Below, in pieces: positions 1-6,704 of a DNA stretch of 50,700 nucleotides. This DNA is from a virus: IMG/VR virus record IMGVR_UViG_3300028024_000181, positions 1-50,700 of that record. One strand, 5' to 3'. The first letter of the stretch is position 1. Each line of letters begins with the position of its first letter. The notes beneath the pieces were generated by a model. That model worked only from the letters and a program-made list of their open reading frames with translations. It had not been told where the DNA came from and did not search any database. A program made the position numbers and the translations under genes.

Positions 1-1053
1 TCAACGCAGGGGCCGAACCCGCTCCGGTTTTCTCCGGTAAATCCGCTGCGTTACCTTGCCGTCGGCGTGCGCAAGAAGCGCCTGCGCGTGCTCGAGCGTC
101 TCGGCATCGCTGGCGCATTTCGCCCGCAAATCGTGCTCAGTAAAGTGCTCCGTGATCTTCGTTTCCTCGAGCACGCGGGTCAGGAAATTGCGCCACATCG
201 TGTCCCATCCGCCGGCGCGCCCGGTCTTCTCGTTGAAGTAGCATTCCCCCCGACGATTGCAGAACAACCACGACGCGATCTTCACCGGCCGAACTGACTT
301 GGCCATCTCCACTGCCTCGCGCAGCTGCTCGCTCCATTCGTAAATCAGCCGTTTGCCGGTCGACCCTTCGGTCTTTCCGGGCATCACGTGGATGCCGTCC
401 TCCTTGAGGTCCGACATCGTCAGTCGAAGCAGGTCGCCGCGGCGCATGCCGGTCAGCAGCTTCAGGCGCATATATGCCTGGATGGCCAGCACGCTGCCGG
501 CTTTGCGCTTCGATTCGATCGCAAGGCATTCGACGATCTCCCAATCCTCCACATACCGCGTGCGTGGCTTCTCGCCATCGAGGCGGACCTCGCCTTTAAA
601 TGGGTGCCGGTCGAGGTAGCCCCATTTGACTGCCATCGTGAAGGCGTGCGAAAGCACCTCGATCTCGCGGTGCGCCGAGGTCTTGGCGGCGCGCTTGTCG
701 ACGTATTGGTAAATGTGTCGCGGCTTCAGGGCATGGAGCGCGTGAGCGCCCATGACGGCGCGTAGACGTTTGATCGCGCTGGCGTTCTGGGCCTGCGTCG
801 TGACTTCCTTCTTCGGTACGACCTCGAGCGCATAGCGGTCGAGAAGATCGCCGATGGTCTTCGCATCGTCGAGCGTACTCAGCCGATCGGCCCATGTCTT
901 GTACGCCTCCGGCAGCGTCGAGCCAAGCCGGAATTGCTTCTTGCCGTCCCATGATGATTCGAACCCCGGCGGCACGCGGTAGTAATAGGCGTTGTGATAA
1001 TGCCGCCAACGTCTGGGGAGGCCGTTATTCTCGACCTTACGCTTCTTCGGCAT
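1..1053 (-). CDS. int: Phage tyrosine-recombinase integrase
   Basis: This protein would integrate and excise the prophage by site-specific recombination between attP and attB. Its 350 residues match the usual length of phage integrases. The C-terminal catalytic domain shows the first Arg in LTGMRRGDLL (about residue 205), the HDLR box near residue 310, a LLAH box and a Tyr nucleophile in TQRIYRR close to the end. The N-terminal part holds the arm- and core-binding regions. The gene reads out of the left edge of the window, so the attachment site is expected just beyond base 1 and cannot be seen. It is the last gene of the leftward operon, directly after the DUF4224 gene. Confidence 0.95.
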   Translation of the reverse strand: MPKKRKVENNGLPRRWRHYHNAYYYRVPPGFESSWDGKKQFRLGSTLPEAYKTWADRLSTLDDAKTIGDLLDRYALEVVPKKEVTTQAQNASAIKRLRAVMGAHALHALKPRHIYQYVDKRAAKTSAHREIEVLSHAFTMAVKWGYLDRHPFKGEVRLDGEKPRTRYVEDWEIVECLAIESKRKAGSVLAIQAYMRLKLLTGMRRGDLLRLTMSDLKEDGIHVMPGKTEGSTGKRLIYEWSEQLREAVEMAKSVRPVKIASWLFCNRRGECYFNEKTGRAGGWDTMWRNFLTRVLEETKITEHFTEHDLRAKCASDAETLEHAQALLAHADGKVTQRIYRRKPERVRPLR

Positions 1054-1275
1054 TTACGCGGCGCTCCAATCGAACGCGTCCACCGGCTCCGCCTGCTTGT
1101 CGGCACGCGCGCCAAATTGCTGTTTGACGTGCTCGCGAAGCACCATGACCCGTCCGTCCGGACGGATCTTGTGTTCGATGCCGAGCGCGCGCAGAACATG
1201 CGCCTGACTGGCGCGCTGACGCCGGTCGGTCAGTTCGATGAGATCTTCGTGGGTCAGAAACATCGAGTCGGACAT
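1054..1275 (-). CDS. DUF4224 family small protein next to integrase
   Basis: This 73-residue protein carries the motif MFLTHEDLIELT near its N-terminus, followed by a helical region. That pattern is typical of DUF4224, a family that regularly sits immediately upstream of phage integrases. An excisionase-like or directionality role is plausible but is inferred only from position. The chosen ATG at 1275 follows a GGAG ribosome-binding site about 8 bases upstream. The stop codon abuts the integrase start with no gap, so the two are probably translationally coupled. Confidence 0.8.
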   Translation of the reverse strand: MSDSMFLTHEDLIELTDRRQRASQAHVLRALGIEHKIRPDGRVMVLREHVKQQFGARADKQAEPVDAFDWSAA

Positions 1276-1333
1276 GTCTATGCTCCAAGCCAAAATTTGC
1301 GCGTGATATCGATCATGCGTTGTGCTGCTTCGA

Positions 1334-1759
1334 TCACGCGATTGCTCCGAGGTCGTGCATCTGGCGCAATTGCTCTGCGACGTCGGTCGGCACGTTGAAA
1401 AAGCCGAGCGCGCCCTTGCATGCGACAAAAGGAATGGGTTTCGGGCACGCGAGCTCGAAGCCGTACTGACCGCCCATATGCCAGGGCGACGTACGCCGGT
1501 CCGGGTGCGCGCAGCCGACAATCGTCGCCGCTCCAACAATGCCGCCGCGATCGAGCTGCTCGCGAGGCGGGAAGAACCCTCGATATCCGACGTGCAGCGC
1601 GGTGGCAAGCGCATCGTCGTATTCGTCGCGCGTCATACCTTTGCCAGCATGGATCAGTACACGGCCGCGATAATTCGTCGACCAGGTCCGGTTCTCGACA
1701 TCCTTGTGGTCGTTGACGATGAGCCACGCCCACGGTTGGCGGATGGAAAGGGCTTTCAT
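1334..1759 (-). CDS. ASCH domain protein
   Basis: The 141-residue protein opens with MKALSIRQPWAWLIVN and continues with ENRTW, RGRVLIHAGK and GAATIVGC. This is the recognisable layout of an ASCH domain, a PUA-like beta-barrel thought to bind RNA or modified nucleic acid. In phages such proteins are common accessory early genes without a fixed function. Its start overlaps the stop of the upstream gene by 4 nt, and it belongs to the leftward early operon. A 19-codon GTG reading frame overlaps its stop and runs toward the DUF4224 gene, but I cannot support it as a gene. Confidence 0.8.
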   Translation of the reverse strand: MKALSIRQPWAWLIVNDHKDVENRTWSTNYRGRVLIHAGKGMTRDEYDDALATALHVGYRGFFPPREQLDRGGIVGAATIVGCAHPDRRTSPWHMGGQYGFELACPKPIPFVACKGALGFFNVPTDVAEQLRQMHDLGAIA

Positions 1760-1974
1760 GCCGCGTGTACCTCGCAATAGTGTGGGCCGAGTTGGTTCGT
1801 CAGACAGGTGCAGACCGGGCCGACCGGCCGCGGCGCGGCGGCGAGTGCGATTCCGTACATGTCGATCGAACCGTCGGACATGAAGAGGTGCTGGTAGCCG
1901 GCTGCGCGCAGCTTGTCTGCGATTTCCCGGAACGTGCGTTCGGAAACAGCTAGCGTTGCGACCGCGCGTGTCAT
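1756..1974 (-). CDS. Hypothetical small early protein
   Basis: I do not recognise this protein of about 72 residues. It has a helical N-terminal half (RTFREIADKLRAAGYQHLF) and a Cys-containing C-terminus (CTCLTNQLGPHYCEVH). The Cys/His spacing could hold a metal, though no known motif is complete. The ATG at 1974 is preferred over the one at 1986 because it has a GGAG site 7 bases upstream and overlaps the stop of the DUF5131 gene by 4 nt, the rule in this operon. Its own stop overlaps the ASCH gene start in the same way. Confidence 0.7.
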   Translation of the reverse strand: MTRAVATLAVSERTFREIADKLRAAGYQHLFMSDGSIDMYGIALAAAPRPVGPVCTCLTNQLGPHYCEVHAA

Positions 1975-2969
1975 CGAGTGCTCCACACGGATGGAAAGCC
2001 GTCATGGGTCTCGCCGTCGAGGGTGCGGCCGGCGGCGCGTTTGCCGACCCGGCGAACGGTGCTGCCATCTTCAAATTGGTGATGAGCGCCGGCGCCGGCC
2101 ACCTCACTGACCGATACCCACTCGCCATTCTGTTTGAACAGGAACGGCACTCGCGCTGCAGCGCACTGATCGCGCAGCGACCGCGCCCATTGCGGATGCA
2201 TCGGACGGGCTGCCGGGCCGCTTTCGCCACCGGCAATAACCCAGTCGATTCCGTCGTCATAGCCGGTCCAGCTCGCGACCTCGCCGCAATGTGGGCAGAG
2301 GGGAATATCCTCATCCGCGCAGTCGGCTCGCTCGATGCTGTCGACGTCGACATAGGACGAGTCTGGGCAAACGTCCATGCACTGGACGCCCGTTGGATCT
2401 AGCCACCGAGCGATGTCAATCGGGCCGAGCATGGGTTCGACGCTTAGGAAGCGAACTTGCGCTGGCGTCTTCAGTAATTTGGGGATATCCCGCTCTGCCT
2501 CTTCTTGATTGACCACCGTAATGCCGAGCCATACATTATCGCGACCGGCAATCCAGTCGTGCGATCGCACACGCGCAATCTCGCGGAAGGCGTTGCCGAT
2601 GCGCTTCGTCAGCAACAGCCAGTTGAGATTCGGAGTGAGTTCGATCAGGTCGCACAAGTCGCGGCGCCAAGTGACGTCGACGTCGGTGTCGAACACATCG
2701 GCAAGCGAAGCGCAGAAGACGCGCTGCCGGCGGCCGTGCTCGGCGAAGAACGATACATGGTTCGCGTTCCACTGAAGCGGCTTGCGCCAGTTGGCCGCCG
2801 ACGTGCGGCGGCGCGTTGCACCGGGCCCCCAGTTGATTGCTGTACCGCTGGCAAACCGCGCATTGCGAGCTTCGGCATAGCAGTGGTCGCAGCCGGGGCT
2901 AACCTTCTGGCATCCTTCCCACGGGTTAAACGTGTGATCGGTCCACTCGATTTTGCTGTTCTCGCTCAA
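1971..2969 (-). CDS. DUF5131 (phage Gp37/Gp68) three-Cys protein
   Basis: The N-terminal signature KIEWTDHTFNPWEGC followed by C27-x2-C30 and YAE is diagnostic of the phage Gp37/Gp68 (DUF5131) family. These proteins carry a three-Cys cluster resembling that of radical SAM enzymes, here C20, C27 and C30 with spacing C-x6-C-x2-C. The C-terminal half keeps LSVEPMLGP and WVIAGGESGPAARPM, also typical. The 332-residue length is in the normal range or slightly long. The biochemical reaction of the family is not established. In other genomes it can pair with a three-Cys-motif partner protein, but no such partner is visible here. Confidence 0.88.
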   Translation of the reverse strand: MSENSKIEWTDHTFNPWEGCQKVSPGCDHCYAEARNARFASGTAINWGPGATRRRTSAANWRKPLQWNANHVSFFAEHGRRQRVFCASLADVFDTDVDVTWRRDLCDLIELTPNLNWLLLTKRIGNAFREIARVRSHDWIAGRDNVWLGITVVNQEEAERDIPKLLKTPAQVRFLSVEPMLGPIDIARWLDPTGVQCMDVCPDSSYVDVDSIERADCADEDIPLCPHCGEVASWTGYDDGIDWVIAGGESGPAARPMHPQWARSLRDQCAAARVPFLFKQNGEWVSVSEVAGAGAHHQFEDGSTVRRVGKRAAGRTLDGETHDGFPSVWSTR

Positions 2970-3178
2970 TTTTGCATCTCCCGGAGTGTCTCGGCATGCC
3001 TCTCGGTGAGACGCGCGTGGAAAGCCGTCAATGCATGGGTGACCGCGTCAAACTCTTTCTCAATGCCGAGTTTGAAGGCGTCGGGAAGCATGTCGTTAAG
3101 AAGCTTCGCTATGGCCGTCGTCCTGTCATCAAGCCGGTGCGTCGCGTCGTGCAATTGCGCTGACGTATAGTTGCTCAT
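2966..3178 (-). CDS. Hypothetical small helical protein
   Basis: This 70-residue protein is not recognised. It is highly charged and predicted helical throughout (LHDATHRLDDRTTAIAKLLNDML, then LTERHAETLREMQ) and has no Cys cluster or membrane segment. An in-frame GTG one codon upstream, at 3181, would give the usual 4-nt overlap, so the start is uncertain by one residue. The stop overlaps the DUF5131 gene by 4 nt. Confidence 0.65.
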   Translation of the reverse strand: MSNYTSAQLHDATHRLDDRTTAIAKLLNDMLPDAFKLGIEKEFDAVTHALTAFHARLTERHAETLREMQN

Positions 3179-3726
3179 CACTCACCACCGCTTGCTGGCT
3201 GCGCGGCGCGAAAAGCGTTGCGCATGCGACGGCTGAAGTCGTGTTCGAATCCTCGATCATCAAACCAGGCGACAATTGCTCTATCAATCTGCTCATCCGT
3301 CAGCGCCCGCGTCTGCTCCACTGGTTGCGCTGGCGCGGCAGTTTCGTCACGCTGCGCACGGTACAAATCGACTTCGAGGCGAAGCACCTGTGCGGCCTTC
3401 TTGACCCGTTCGATTGCATTGAGAGATTCATCCTCTTGCCGCTCGTCGTCGCCGATGATAGTGGCGTAGACCTCTGCCAACGTCTCAGTCATGCGCTGCG
3501 CAACGTACGCGTCCTCGCCCAATGCTGGCGCGGCAGGGGCTAACTCCAATAGCCTTCGGATCGCTGTAAGAACAAACTTGGCAGCACCGGCGTGCGCCCT
3601 TATCGGGAAATAGACGCGCGGCTGAACCCGGGCAATCTCTTCGATCTCGGGCGAGAGTGCCTCCGCGAATCCAATGCGACCGCCTTCGGCTATGAGCCAA
3701 CCTACCAGGGTTAGATCAGCAGTCAT
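3178..3726 (-). CDS. Hypothetical protein
   Basis: This 182-residue protein is not recognised. The N-terminal part is mixed and the middle (residues about 65-125) is strongly helical, with a possible short coiled coil around DESLNAIERVKKAAQVLRLEVDLYRAQ. The C-terminus has a compact helical unit (LTDEQIDRAIVAWFDDRGFEHDFSRRMRNAF) that resembles small recurring phage domains. It has no signal peptide and is probably cytoplasmic. It overlaps both neighbours by about 1-4 nt, consistent with one polycistronic leftward message. Confidence 0.65.
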   Translation of the reverse strand: MTADLTLVGWLIAEGGRIGFAEALSPEIEEIARVQPRVYFPIRAHAGAAKFVLTAIRRLLELAPAAPALGEDAYVAQRMTETLAEVYATIIGDDERQEDESLNAIERVKKAAQVLRLEVDLYRAQRDETAAPAQPVEQTRALTDEQIDRAIVAWFDDRGFEHDFSRRMRNAFRAAQPASGGE

Positions 3727-4133
3727 GCTTCGCCTCGCGCTTGCTTGATCGCATCGGAGATAGCCACCATGTCCGCCCAGTACGTGCTTTTGGATGGCCG
3801 AAAGTTCGGGTCGGCGATGATCAACTGCGCGAGAAGGCCATCGAGCGCGGCGTGCGCTTTTTCGAGCAGCTGCAAATGATCACTAGACGCCGCCGGCGGC
3901 TGAGGCACATACGGACCGTGCAGCGTGAGCGTGCTGAGGAAGCGGTCCGGTGCTAGCTCGTGATCGATCGCCAGGCAGAAGACGCGGCCGCCCTGCGAGA
4001 CGAGCGGCACCAACAGGTCTGGATTCTTCGTATCGCCGCCGATATAGATGCCTTCCTTGCCGAGCATCGCGCGGACCTGCGGCTGCAGGGGGTCGATCTC
4101 TTCGGCTTGGCCAATGAGGATTGGATTTTTCAC
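3723..4133 (-). CDS. Hypothetical protein
   Basis: This 136-residue protein is not recognised. A mixed alpha/beta N-terminal half contains GKEGIYIGGDTKNPDLLVPL, and the C-terminal half is helical (HLQLLEKAHAALDGLLAQLI, then STYWADMVAISDAIKQ). It is a soluble protein with few charged runs. It shares 4-nt overlaps with the genes on both sides. Confidence 0.65.
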   Translation of the reverse strand: MKNPILIGQAEEIDPLQPQVRAMLGKEGIYIGGDTKNPDLLVPLVSQGGRVFCLAIDHELAPDRFLSTLTLHGPYVPQPPAASSDHLQLLEKAHAALDGLLAQLIIADPNFRPSKSTYWADMVAISDAIKQARGEA

Positions 4134-4741
4134 TTCGCTTGCTCCTGCAGGGCGGCGATTTTTTCACGCGCGGCGGCGACATCGGCATCGGCATGAGTCG
4201 CCCATTCGGCGCCGTGCGCGAGTACGTGTTTGATCAGCCAATGGAGGCAATAAGCCTGTTCATCTTCGGCGCGCGTCTTGATATCGGCGCCGACGGACCG
4301 GAACAGGTGCGCATAGCGCGCCAGCTGGAAGCACATCATGCCGAGCACGTGGTGCAGCTCGGGTGTCATCTCGGACGGATATGCGAGCGACAACAGATCC
4401 GCGGGCGGCCGAGCGAGGGCCTGGGCAATTCGTGGATGAAACGCGAGGTAGTCGAGATCCGGGTCGACCATGTCGTTGTTCATGATCATGCTGAAGCCCC
4501 AGATCACTCGAAACATGCCGCCCGGCGCCGAATCGAGACACCCCTTTACGCGGTCATAGAACGCACGCAGATGCTCGGAATCGTCGGCATCGAAGAACGT
4601 CGGCTCGTCGGGATCTTCTGCGTTGGGCGCCGACGGGTAATAACCCTTATCGATATCGCCGAGGACGCTCGCGAGTTCTATCGCCGCGTCGATGTCCTGC
4701 TTGGAAGCCTTCGCCATCTTCATCTGGGATTTGATTTTCAC
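4130..4741 (-). CDS. Hypothetical protein, GTG start
   Basis: This protein of about 203 residues is not recognised. It is acidic and largely helical, with segments such as DADDSEHLRAFYDRVKGC and FHPRIAQALARPPADLLSLA, and it ends in a helical tail AAAREKIAALQEQAK. I chose the GTG at 4741 because it has a GGAGAG site 7-8 bases upstream and forms a GTGA overlap with the preceding stop. The ATG at 4723 lacks a ribosome-binding site. Confidence 0.65.
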   Translation of the reverse strand: MKIKSQMKMAKASKQDIDAAIELASVLGDIDKGYYPSAPNAEDPDEPTFFDADDSEHLRAFYDRVKGCLDSAPGGMFRVIWGFSMIMNNDMVDPDLDYLAFHPRIAQALARPPADLLSLAYPSEMTPELHHVLGMMCFQLARYAHLFRSVGADIKTRAEDEQAYCLHWLIKHVLAHGAEWATHADADVAAAREKIAALQEQAK

Positions 4742-4977
4742 TGTTTGCTCTCCGGTGCGTTGTGGACGCGGCCTTCGTTGTTCGCGATGAATTCCTTCAA
4801 GGCGACCAACATGTCTGCGCGTTCCGCATTGCTGATGTAGTTCATTCGGCCGCCGTTGCCGTCGAGTGGGAATATGAAGAGCGCGAAGCCGTATCCCTTG
4901 AAAATATTGGCCATGACGGCGGCGACATCGTTCATCGACTTCCGGTGCTGCGGCTCGATCTCTCGGTGGTTGCTCAT
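4738..4977 (-). CDS. Hypothetical small protein
   Basis: This 79-residue protein is not recognised. It has the segments VAAVMANIFKGYGFALFIFPLDG and RADMLVALKEFIANNEG, which look like a small alpha/beta fold. The hydrophobic middle is too short and broken to be a confident membrane span. It overlaps the Cys-rich gene upstream and the GTG-start gene downstream by 4 nt each. Confidence 0.65.
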   Translation of the reverse strand: MSNHREIEPQHRKSMNDVAAVMANIFKGYGFALFIFPLDGNGGRMNYISNAERADMLVALKEFIANNEGRVHNAPESKQ

Positions 4978-5171
4978 TGGTGTTCCTCAAATAGGTCGGT
5001 CTGCGCCGCTGCATCGACGTGCTCCGGACAGCGGTGCAGATCGGCGCCGACCACCTGTGCGTGCTTCGCACACAGGTGCCTGTCGCACGTCCTGCCGGCC
5101 CTTGTCGGGTAGTCGCACTGGAAGCCGCTCGGTGCATTGCAACCGTCGACAGAGCAGCGGGGCGCACGCAT
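4974..5171 (-). CDS. Cys/His-rich putative zinc-binding protein
   Basis: This 65-residue protein has a dense metal-binding pattern: C6, C11, C19, then C29-x2-H-x-C-x2-H and a final CPEH. A pair of treble-clef or B-box-like zinc sites would fit. Similar small proteins ending in a CPEH motif recur in phage early regions without known function. The gene lies wholly within the 3' part of the Avd-like reading frame (4987-5541) in a different frame. The Cys/His pattern argues that this frame is the translated one here. Its stop overlaps the next gene by 4 nt. Confidence 0.7.
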   Translation of the reverse strand: MRAPRCSVDGCNAPSGFQCDYPTRAGRTCDRHLCAKHAQVVGADLHRCPEHVDAAAQTDLFEEHQ

Positions 5172-5541
5172 GCGGCCGCGCGTGCAGACGATTCGGGCGG
5201 TTAGCGGCCCACTCCCTCCACTTAACAGCCTGTTTGCTGATGCTCTCCGTCAGACGGATCACGGACCAATACTGACGGTCCGTGATCTCATTCAAGTCCC
5301 ACGCAAGACGGAAAAGCGACTCGACGATCTTTACGCGCTCGATCAGCTGGGACAGGTGCGGTACCTTGTCCTCGGCGACATTGGCGCGATAGACGAGAAT
5401 CAGCAGTCGCTTCATCTCTTCGACGATATCCTCGCCGATCAATCGCCTGAACGAGCGTTCCATGTTTTTGACGATGCCTGTGACCTTCTTGAAAAGGTCA
5501 AATCCCGTCTTGTACACGTCGAGTTCGGTGTGGAGGGCCAT
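4987..5541 (-). CDS. avd: Avd-like four-helix-bundle protein (DGR accessory factor)
   Basis: Residues 1-115 look like the four-helix-bundle family that includes Avd, the accessory variability determinant of diversity-generating retroelements, and the 23S rRNA intervening-sequence proteins. Key parts are the basic helix after residue 28 (RSFRRLIGEDIVEEMKRLL) and the family-typical end ESLFRLAWDLNEI followed by SISKQAVKW. In known DGRs Avd forms a barrel-shaped pentamer that binds the reverse transcriptase and template RNA. It lies 13 nt after a gene ending in a variable-repeat sequence, the usual DGR order. Beyond about residue 120 the frame becomes Arg/Pro/Cys-rich and overlaps the Cys-rich gene completely, so this tail is probably not native. 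No clear ribosome-binding site is seen. Confidence 0.75.
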   Translation of the reverse strand: MALHTELDVYKTGFDLFKKVTGIVKNMERSFRRLIGEDIVEEMKRLLILVYRANVAEDKVPHLSQLIERVKIVESLFRLAWDLNEITDRQYWSVIRLTESISKQAVKWREWAANRPNRLHARPHACAPLLCRRLQCTERLPVRLPDKGRQDVRQAPVCEARTGGRRRSAPLSGARRCSGADRPI

Positions 5542-5554
5542 AGTGGCTAAATGA

Positions 5555-6022
5555 TTAAATTACTGAAGGAATAAATCTGCTGACGGCGACCCCGCGGAGC
5601 TCAGCGCTCTTGAGGAGGCTGATCTGGAGGCCGTAGAAGAAGTTCTGACACCAGGCGGAAGCTGGATTGCCCTCATAGTCCTCTTCGAGCCACATGCTCC
5701 CCTCGGCGCAGAACTCCGGGAATGTGGCCTGCAAGAGACGTCCTTCGCGGCGATTGGGGAGCTTGAGGTCGCGATCGCCAACATATGCCTTCGCGGCGTC
5801 GTGATTGACATCGGTAGCTTCGCCCGTGTGCAGGATCAGGTAATAGTCGAGCGAACCGTCTTCCTTGAAGATCGGTCCGGCGACGCGTGCGCCGCTTGGG
5901 AGCGGGATCACCGTCCGCTCGATGACATACTCGGTGGCGATGGCTTGCTGCTTGAACTGCTCGATTAGCGCGCCGATGCGTGCATGTTCGGACTCGATGT
6001 GATCCAGTGTGACGTGGGACAT
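5555..6022 (-). CDS. DGR-type variable protein 1
   Basis: This 155-residue protein ends in the pattern SAWCQNFFYG...KSAELRGVAVSRF, which matches the C-terminal part of DUF1566-like C-type-lectin folds that DGRs diversify (compare a generic W-x-Q-x-F-x-x-G ... R-x-V-R-x-F). The last about 31 residues are encoded by a repeat shared with the upstream gene. Relative to that copy, substitutions fall in ten residues. There is no signal peptide, so it is probably cytoplasmic or a virion component. I chose the ATG at 6022 because it has a GGAGAG site about 7 bases upstream. The Avd-like gene follows after 13 nt. The ligand is unknown. Confidence 0.72.
   Translation of the reverse strand: MSHVTLDHIESEHARIGALIEQFKQQAIATEYVIERTVIPLPSGARVAGPIFKEDGSLDYYLILHTGEATDVNHDAAKAYVGDRDLKLPNRREGRLLQATFPEFCAEGSMWLEEDYEGNPASAWCQNFFYGLQISLLKSAELRGVAVSRFIPSVI
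5574..5667 (-). repeat. Variable-repeat-like copy 1 (VR1)
   Basis: This 94-bp segment at the 3' end of the first variable gene aligns without gaps to 6071-6164. The promoter-distal 37 bp are identical and the rest carries 13 mismatches. All 13 are in codon positions 1 or 2 of the coding strand and none is in position 3. In ten of them one copy has an adenine, and the other three are compatible with a lost adenine. This is the signature left by adenine-specific mutagenic homing from a template with AAY codons. Confidence 0.8.
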
Positions 6023-6060
6023 TGAATCTCTCCGGATGGAAGTTCGAATGAGTGAATGAA

Positions 6061-6420
6061 TCAAATAGTGAATCTGCTGACGGCGACCCCGCGGAGCTCA
6101 GCGCTCTCGTGGTTGCCGTACTGGCCGCCGTAGTAGCAGTTCTGATACCAGGCGTAAGCTGGATCCCAGTCGACATCGTCGTCGGTCCAGTAGGCCTCGG
6201 GCTTTACGAGATCGCGGTGCTCGTTGTAGATCACGAGAGCGTCGATGCGGTTGTACAGAACGCCGCCGACGCTCTTTGCCCAGTCACGCTGCAGATCGCG
6301 CGGCAGGCGCTTGTCGTTCACGGCGATCAGCACGGTGTGCTCGACATCGCCGTGTTTATTGATGCGGCCGTGCAGATAGATTTGGCCCTCTGCAACGGGC
6401 GGAAGTTGGAGTTGTTGCAT
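6061..6420 (-). CDS. DGR-type variable protein 2
   Basis: This 119-residue protein is a shorter relative of the next gene downstream. It ends in AYAWYQNCYYGGQYGNHESA and then ELRGVAVSRF, the presumed surface loop and core strand of a small C-type-lectin-like domain. A tryptophan-containing YWTDDDVDWDP segment precedes the variable part, as in DUF1566-like proteins. No signal peptide is present. Translation starts at an ATG with a strong AAGGAG site 6 bases upstream. An intrinsic terminator lies only about 15 bases before the start codon, so expression probably depends on read-through or antitermination. Confidence 0.72.
   Translation of the reverse strand: MQQLQLPPVAEGQIYLHGRINKHGDVEHTVLIAVNDKRLPRDLQRDWAKSVGGVLYNRIDALVIYNEHRDLVKPEAYWTDDDVDWDPAYAWYQNCYYGGQYGNHESAELRGVAVSRFTI
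6071..6164 (-). repeat. Variable-repeat-like copy 2 (VR2)
   Basis: This is the partner of the repeat at 5574-5667, with 81 of 94 positions identical. In coding sense this copy has adenine at seven of the mismatched positions (for example TAC, TAT and AAC codons) while the other copy has it at three. Neither copy is therefore the parental template, and both look like variable repeats derived from a third sequence. I found no such template elsewhere in the window by eye. Confidence 0.8.
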
Positions 6421-6434
6421 TACTTCTCCTTAAG

Positions 6435-6460
6435 AGAAAAAGGACCGGGCCGAAGCCCGG
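6435..6460 (-). terminator. Intrinsic terminator ahead of the variable genes
   Basis: On the minus strand a 6-bp GC stem (CCGGGC/GCCCGG) with a TTCG tetraloop is followed by CCTTTTTCT. It sits between the gene ending at 6489 and the start at 6420. Because it lies inside an otherwise continuous leftward operon, it should act as an attenuator. Confidence 0.8.
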
Positions 6461-6488
6461 CCAAACACACGCCGCGCCGATGAGAGGG

Positions 6489-6704
6489 TCAGCGCGCCGG
6501 ACTACTTTGTTTGACGTTCGAGGCGCCGCGTGCGATCACGACCGGACCGACGTGCAGCACGACTCGCTCGCCGCGATCGCGCGCGAGCATCTCGACGAAT
6601 TCGGCGCAGAGCACCTGCGTCGCGCTGTCCGTCGGTACCCGCGAAGTGGCGTACACGCGCGCAGCGTCCAGGAACGCTCCGCGGCGGCGCGGTTCGCCGT
6701 ACAT
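6489..6704 (-). CDS. Hypothetical small protein
   Basis: This 71-residue protein is not recognised. It is Arg-rich at both ends with a helical middle (DSATQVLCAEFVEMLARDRGERVVLHVGPVVIARG). Its ATG overlaps the stop of the secreted 174-residue protein by one base (TGATG), so it is likely translated by coupling. No membrane segment or signal peptide is evident. The intrinsic terminator at 6435-6460 follows it. Confidence 0.55.
   Translation of the reverse strand: MYGEPRRRGAFLDAARVYATSRVPTDSATQVLCAEFVEMLARDRGERVVLHVGPVVIARGASNVKQSSPAR

Noticed and set aside
1021-1053. Integrase begins with MPKKRKV, which looks like the SV40 nuclear localisation signal.
   Set aside because: It is a short basic N-terminus of an ordinary phage integrase. 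The similarity is chance in a bacterial prophage.
1278-1340. A 19-codon GTG frame overlapping the ASCH gene stop.
   Set aside because: It is too short to support without conservation data, though a GTGA overlap exists.
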